Part shown: positions 59,808 to 64,000 of the stretch, one piece after another
Layout of the letters: every line of letters starts with the position of its first letter
Position numbering within the stretch: position 1 is the first letter of the stretch
NCBI GenBank assembly: GCA_014529385.2
Contig: CM043966.1
Location: 92,765,087-92,829,086 of the forward strand
Direction: 5' to 3'
Origin: Adiantum capillus-veneris
Lineage: Eukaryota; Streptophyta; Polypodiopsida; Polypodiales; Pteridaceae
DNA: 64,000 nucleotides
The notes under the pieces: generated by a model
Databases searched by the model: none
Seen by the model: the letters and a program-made list of their open reading frames with translations, nothing else
What the model was told of the DNA's origin: nothing
Position numbers and translations under genes: made by a program

Positions 59808-61561
59808 ATGTTAGCGGCGGGTAAGTTATCCAAAATGGAGTTAGCAGTGCTGATGGATGAAGGCGACGGCTCGGTCTTGAAACCGTTATATGATGCAGAA
59901 ATGTCAAGCCCCAATTCGCCAAAGACTTCAACCATGAAAGAGGAAAAAAATGTATTGATTGGAAAAGTGCCCTTTGAGGAAACAAGAGAGAAAATGGGCT
60001 CAGCTCAAGGGTTCAAATTCGAGGTTAAAACCCTCAAAGACGGGGCTCCTCAGGGTCCCATATGTACAACGTAAATAAGGCGTCATGTGCATCTGCAGTT
60101 CGCAGGCCAGGCATCTCATTTGCTAGCATACTCAAGGGGCCTAACTCTAAGGATTGTGGAAAAGGCTTAGCAGAAGGGTTGTCGAGTGAAGGAGATATCG
60201 AAAAACTACAGAATACAAGAGCTAGGCTTCAGCAAGAGCTTAAGGAAATCAAAAAAAAGATTGAATCCGGCCCTAGCAACAACAAAATAACTAGCTCCCA
60301 AACAGATTACAATGGGCTGGTGGAGGATGGGTTGGTAGATCGGGTCTTTTCTGCTTTAAAAAAGTCTTTGCCCCAACAGGTGGAGGTTGTCGAGGCTATT
60401 ACTGTAGCGATTCCACCAGCAATTATCAAAAAATAGTTAGCTTGGCAGGCGAAACTAACGCTTGTTTTGGGTTCAATGGAAGAATCCCAAACAGGTTTGA
60501 GATGATTCAATGGCTTCAAGGCCCTCAAATTCTTCGTCATGGAGGAGCAGTTGAAAGTACTTTTTACCTAGCTAAAGGATTCTGTTTAGTAAGATTCAAA
60601 GAGGCCTCTGATGTGGAAAAGATCCTTGAAAAAGGGCCCCTATTATTTAATAGGACTATGGTTTGTGTGGTGCCTTGGGAGCCAGTTCGACTCAGCTGAA
60701 TCTTTACAAGGGTTTCATCCGGTCTGGGTTGAGCTTGTGGGTCTGCCTAGCTGGCTATGGAAAAATCTCAGGATGCTTGCTAGCGAATTGGGCACTCCAT
60801 TATTTATACCTAGCAAGAGAGGGTTTGACAGAACCTCAAACAGAGTTTGTATAGGTTGGGATGTGTCTAAAACGCCACCCAAGAGCATGGTTATCAATGT
60901 TGGAACAGGACTAGTTACTATTCTGCTAAACATTGAAACATATTTTGGGGCATGTTTTGAATGCAACAACTTTGGACACTTCGCCAAGGACTGCCCCTTG
61001 AAGTCTAATGATATTGCAGCTCCAGCAGCACAGGCCCCCAGTAAAATGGAATCCCTGATGGAAGGGCTGGAGAAGCAAGGAGGCAGTAACGAAGGGGTAA
61101 ATGCAGAGAAGGATAAAGGAGGTATGGTTTGTGAAAAAATGGATATTAAGATGCAGGATAAGATTGTGGAGGAATTGATTCTCATACAACGAACTTCTGA
61201 AGGTACAAGCAATAATAATAGGATCATTACTCTTGCTGCTACTACCCCTAAATTTATGACAGTGACAACGGTGCTGTCCAAGTCCCTGGTCTGAAAAGAG
61301 CTAGAAGAGTGAAGGCAGTGGCAAGAGACTCCAAAGTGTTTCAAGTTGTGAGAACACTTGCGGTGAAAGGATCTAATTCATCCTCCACCCCTTCAAGAGG
61401 AGGGGGGTTCACTGTCCCATTGCACAATCCATTTGCAGCACTGCAAGAAAAGAAATCCCTTGACTTGGAACCCCCAGATCCTCCTATGACCAAGGAGAGG
61501 CGGGGGGGGGGGGGGGGGGGAATAATTTGGATGCTGAAGAATTTGTTCTTTTATGCAAAAG
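59808..61561 (+). pseudogene. L1 LINE ORF1 (DUF4283 plus CCHC), interrupted by copia
   Basis: Frames 59808-60074, 60062-60436, 60442-60699 and 60611-61294 form one decayed ORF1. A coiled-coil stretch (LQQELKEIKKKIES) precedes the DUF4283 RNA-binding region: MIQWLQGP, FYLAKGFCLVRFKEASDVEK, ILEKGPLLFNRTMV, then HPVWVELVGLPSWLWKNLRM. The zinc knuckle CFECNNFGHFAKDC follows. The C-terminal NPFAALQEK is also typical. At least three shifts and a 19-G run break it. Copia copy 2 begins at 61562, so ORF2 would be to the right of that copia, outside the window. Confidence 0.85.
61502..61520. repeat. Poly-G run, 19 nt
   Basis: A G homopolymer inside the L1 ORF1 tail. Its length is uncertain in sequencing and it may cause an apparent frameshift. 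Confidence 0.85.
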
Positions 61562-61753
61562 TGAAGGAGTACGAGCGGAAGTGCGACGCGAGAGAGAGTG
61601 CGAGAAGAAGAGCATGACGATATGGTGAACTCGCTCTACTGTAATGTGTAGAGCATAGTGAGTTCTTATTAGGTTTTTACAAAAGAATATGTGTACATAC
61701 CTGGCGGCCCGCCCACTTACCTGGGCGACCACATTGGGCTTTATACCCCAACA
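61562..61753 (-). repeat. Copia copy 2, 3' LTR
   Basis: 192 bp, reading TGTTGGGGTATAAAGC...CTCCTTCA on the minus strand. It carries the variants of the copy 1 5' LTR (CTAATAAGAACTC, CGTACTCC). Confidence 0.95.
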
Positions 61754-61842
61754 ACCTCCCACTTAAAGTCCAATGTGGTACTTTAAGTGTGAGAGAAGCT
61801 ACTATACAAGCTAATATACAAGAGATGTAGAGAAGTGATGTA

Positions 61843-63387
61843 CTACCCTACACCTAACTGCTTGCGAAAATGCGCAAAGCTCTCTAAGGGAAGTCCTTTT
61901 GTAAGTAGATCAGCAGGATTTTCTGTGGTGTGAACTTTGACAAGCTCAAGTTGCTTATCCTCGAGCATTTCCCTGATGAAATGATACTTCGCATCCACAT
62001 GCTTTGTCTTTGAGTGATAAACTGGATTGCGAGCCAATTGTATAGCACTTTGACTATCACAATATAACACAAGCATCTCTTCTTTGATTCCCAAATCTGT
62101 TACTAGTTGATTAAGCCAAATTGATTCTTTGCATGCCTCTGATGCTGCAACATATTCAGCCTCTGCAGTAGACTGAGTAACACAATCTTGTAATCTAGAA
62201 CGCCATGATACTGCTCCACCAGCCAATGTAAAGACATACCCTGACGTAGACCTTCGGTTGTCTAAGTCACCTGCATAATCTGAGTCTGTAAAACCCTTCA
62301 CACTTAGCTCCTGACTCCCATAGCATATACGCATACTCTTTGTAGCTTTCAGGTATCTCAATATTCCTCTCACTGCCTCCCAATGTTTCTTGCCTGGGTT
62401 TGACATGTATCGACTTACTACTCCCACTGCAAATGCAATGTTTGGGCGAGTAGCAATCATTGCATACATCAAACTACCCATTGCAGACGCATATGGAATC
62501 TTATCTATTTTAGCCTGTTCTTCCTCAGACACAGGACAATCTTGTTTGCTAAGTTTCACATATGGTGGCAATGGAACACTCACTGCCTTTCCCTTCTCCA
62601 TATTGAAACGTTGCAAAACCTTGTCAATATACTCTGTTTGAGATAACCAAATCAACTTCTTTGATCTGTCTCTCTCAATGCGCATACCAAGTATCTGACT
62701 TGCCTCACCCATGTCTTTCATGTCAAACGATTTTGCCATCTTTGACTTCAAAGCTGAAATTTCTTCCAAGTGCTTGCCAGCAATCAACATGTCATCCACA
62801 TACAAAATAAGGATCAGCCAACTACCATCCTTAGCCTTCTTTGTATATAGACAGTGATCGAACTCACGACGTTTGTAGCCTTGAGAAAGCATAAACTTGT
62901 GGAATTTATGGTACCATGCCCTCGGTGATTGTTTTAAGCCATAAAGACTCTTTAACAATTGGCATACCCAATCTTCCTTGCCTTTCTCAACAAACCCTTC
63001 TGGCTGCTGCATGTAAATTTCCACATCTAAATCACCATGCAAGAACGTTGTCTTGACATCCATTTGGTGCAACACCAAATCTAATATGGCAACCAATGCA
63101 AGAAAGCATCTCAATGTAGTCATCTTGACCACCGGAGAGAAGACTTCATCAAAGTCAATGTCTTGTTCTTGCTTAAAGCCCTTTGCAACAAGCCTTGCTT
63201 TGTACTTTGGCTGACTATCATGAGCGGTGATCTTATACCTGTAAACCCATTTACAAGGTAGAGCCTTTTTGCCCCGTGGTAATTTAACTAGCTTCCATGT
63301 CTGGTTTTTATGCAGAGCTGTCATCTCTGATTGCATGGCCAATTGCCAATTCCCGGAGTCCTTCATTTGACTGCTTCCTTGTAACAT
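61843..63387 (-). CDS. Intact RT-RNase H frame of copia copy 2
   Basis: A 514-codon open frame. The first functional ATG is probably the MKDSGNWQ methionine (about 63365). RT motifs: KWVYRYKIT, DVKTTFLHGDL, YGLKQSPRAWYHKFHKF, catalytic YVDDMLIAG. RNase H: GFTDSDYAGDLDNRRSTSGY, TAEAEYVAASEA, YCDSQSAIQLA, then KHVDAKYHFIREM. It ends FRKQLGVG. No stop interrupts it, unlike copy 1. In this family the enzyme reverse-transcribes the element RNA in cytoplasmic particles. Confidence 0.95.
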   Translation of the reverse strand: MLQGSSQMKDSGNWQLAMQSEMTALHKNQTWKLVKLPRGKKALPCKWVYRYKITAHDSQPKYKARLVAKGFKQEQDIDFDEVFSPVVKMTTLRCFLALVAILDLVLHQMDVKTTFLHGDLDVEIYMQQPEGFVEKGKEDWVCQLLKSLYGLKQSPRAWYHKFHKFMLSQGYKRREFDHCLYTKKAKDGSWLILILYVDDMLIAGKHLEEISALKSKMAKSFDMKDMGEASQILGMRIERDRSKKLIWLSQTEYIDKVLQRFNMEKGKAVSVPLPPYVKLSKQDCPVSEEEQAKIDKIPYASAMGSLMYAMIATRPNIAFAVGVVSRYMSNPGKKHWEAVRGILRYLKATKSMRICYGSQELSVKGFTDSDYAGDLDNRRSTSGYVFTLAGGAVSWRSRLQDCVTQSTAEAEYVAASEACKESIWLNQLVTDLGIKEEMLVLYCDSQSAIQLARNPVYHSKTKHVDAKYHFIREMLEDKQLELVKVHTTENPADLLTKGLPLESFAHFRKQLGVG

Positions 63388-63998
63388 GAAGGCTCATTGC
63401 AATCAGTCAACATGACATAGTTCATAGATGGAACAAACCTATCAGGAGGTCGCGTGACACGTCCAGATCTACGCACAATAGGTGGCTCAAGCTCAGCCAC
63501 AACCTGTGGTTCCACTCTATCATGTCCTTGCTCCTCTTGAGCCCTGACATTTTGTCTTGCACGTGCAGGTCCATCTTCTTGGAAGACAACTCTTCTAATC
63601 TCCTCAACCCTCTCTGGTTTAGAATGATATTTGGATTCATTAAAGTGAACATCATTGCTGCGGACAACCTTTCTGGATTCGGGATCCCAAAGTCTGTACC
63701 CCATCTCACCAGAATTACCATAGCCTAGAAAGATGCACTTTCTACTCTTTGGCTCAAGTTTGTTCCTAAATTCCTTTGGAACGTGAGTATATGCCTCACA
63801 GCCAAAGACTCTGAGATGCTTGTATGAGGGCATTTTGCCTGACCATACCATCTTTGGCACTGAATCCTTCTGCAAAACCTTGCTAGGAGATCTATTTACA
63901 AGATGAACAGCTGTTGATACAGCTTCAGCCCAAAACCCATTTGGCAGCTGTGCATTAGACAACATACTTCTGACCTTCTCTTGTATGGTTCTATTCAT
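63363..63998 (-). CDS. Integrase C-terminal part of copia copy 2
   Basis: Open frame from the catalytic-core end (MNRTIQEKVRSMLSNAQL) through VFGCEAYTHVPKEFRNKL and CIFLGYGNSGEMGYRLWDP to CYKEAVK-stop. The frame ends in AAATGA, where TGA overlaps the ATG of the RT frame. The start given is a window-edge methionine; the real protein begins upstream, outside the window. Confidence 0.92.
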   Translation of the reverse strand: MNRTIQEKVRSMLSNAQLPNGFWAEAVSTAVHLVNRSPSKVLQKDSVPKMVWSGKMPSYKHLRVFGCEAYTHVPKEFRNKLEPKSRKCIFLGYGNSGEMGYRLWDPESRKVVRSNDVHFNESKYHSKPERVEEIRRVVFQEDGPARARQNVRAQEEQGHDRVEPQVVAELEPPIVRRSGRVTRPPDRFVPSMNYVMLTDCNEPSCYKEAVK

Positions 63999-64000
63999 CC

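Larger units (their letters stand above)
61562..64000 (-). mobile_element. Ty1/copia copy 2, same family, runs off window
   Basis: Minus strand, 3' LTR first. LTR ends, polypurine zone and coding sequence are nearly identical to copy 1. The left outer edge follows AAAAG (61557-61561), the candidate target duplication. The other end lies outside. It has fewer lesions than copy 1 in the shared part, only the common frame break at 63363-63387. Confidence 0.96.

Overview
This window looks like intergenic DNA from a large, repeat-rich land-plant nuclear genome. It holds Ty1/copia and Ty3/gypsy LTR retrotransposons, an L1-type LINE, Helitrons, MITEs and long (TA)n, (GA)n and (TG)n tracts. I found no complete host gene. 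The species cannot be read from the sequence. An OTU/endonuclease-type Helitron and the low gene content make a non-angiosperm (fern-like) genome plausible, but that is a guess.

Layout. 1-5796: minus-strand Ty3/gypsy deletion derivative (3' LTR cut by the window start, gag-PR-partial RT, PBS, 5' LTR), with a hAT-type MITE inside the 5' LTR. 7296-8640: related solo LTR flanked by TTGGG duplications. 9410-11330: a second degraded minus-strand gypsy-like element. 13640-14640: two tRNA-like (SINE) candidates. 16394-16900: fragment of a DEAD-box RNA helicase gene with its intron kept. 18461-31445: Helitron A on the plus strand, carrying a five-exon RPA-like gene, an OTU-like ORF, and a Rep-helicase frame ending in an endonuclease/exonuclease/phosphatase (EEP) domain. 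A complete copia element (22649-28196) split its Rep domain and left CAAGG target-site duplications. 34856-35339: Mutator-type MITE with a 9-bp duplication. 37690-41273: decayed minus-strand gypsy gag-pol. 50899-57247: Helitron B on the minus strand, with a Rep domain (HUH and Y2 motifs), a Pif1-type helicase, and a downstream same-strand GIY-YIG nuclease ORF. 58368-58833: rhodanese-like gene fragment. 59808-61561: L1 ORF1. 61562-64000: second copy of the same copia family, minus strand, inserted in the L1 and running off the window.

How it fits together. Each Helitron pairs a rolling-circle HUH Rep with a Pif1-type helicase. Each also has an extra nuclease: EEP in A, in the helicase frame, and GIY-YIG in B, downstream of the helicase. 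Helitron A adds an ssDNA-binding RPA-like protein and a probable OTU protease. This is the most interesting content of the window. The copia copies are the youngest insertions: LTRs of one copy are nearly identical, duplications are exact, and one RT-RNaseH frame is open. Both share the same -1 frame break, an ATGA stop/start overlap, between integrase and RT.

Most coding regions are pseudogenes broken by a few stops or 1-nt shifts. I inferred them by reading frames across those breaks. Termini of both Helitrons and of the old gypsy copies were not resolved.
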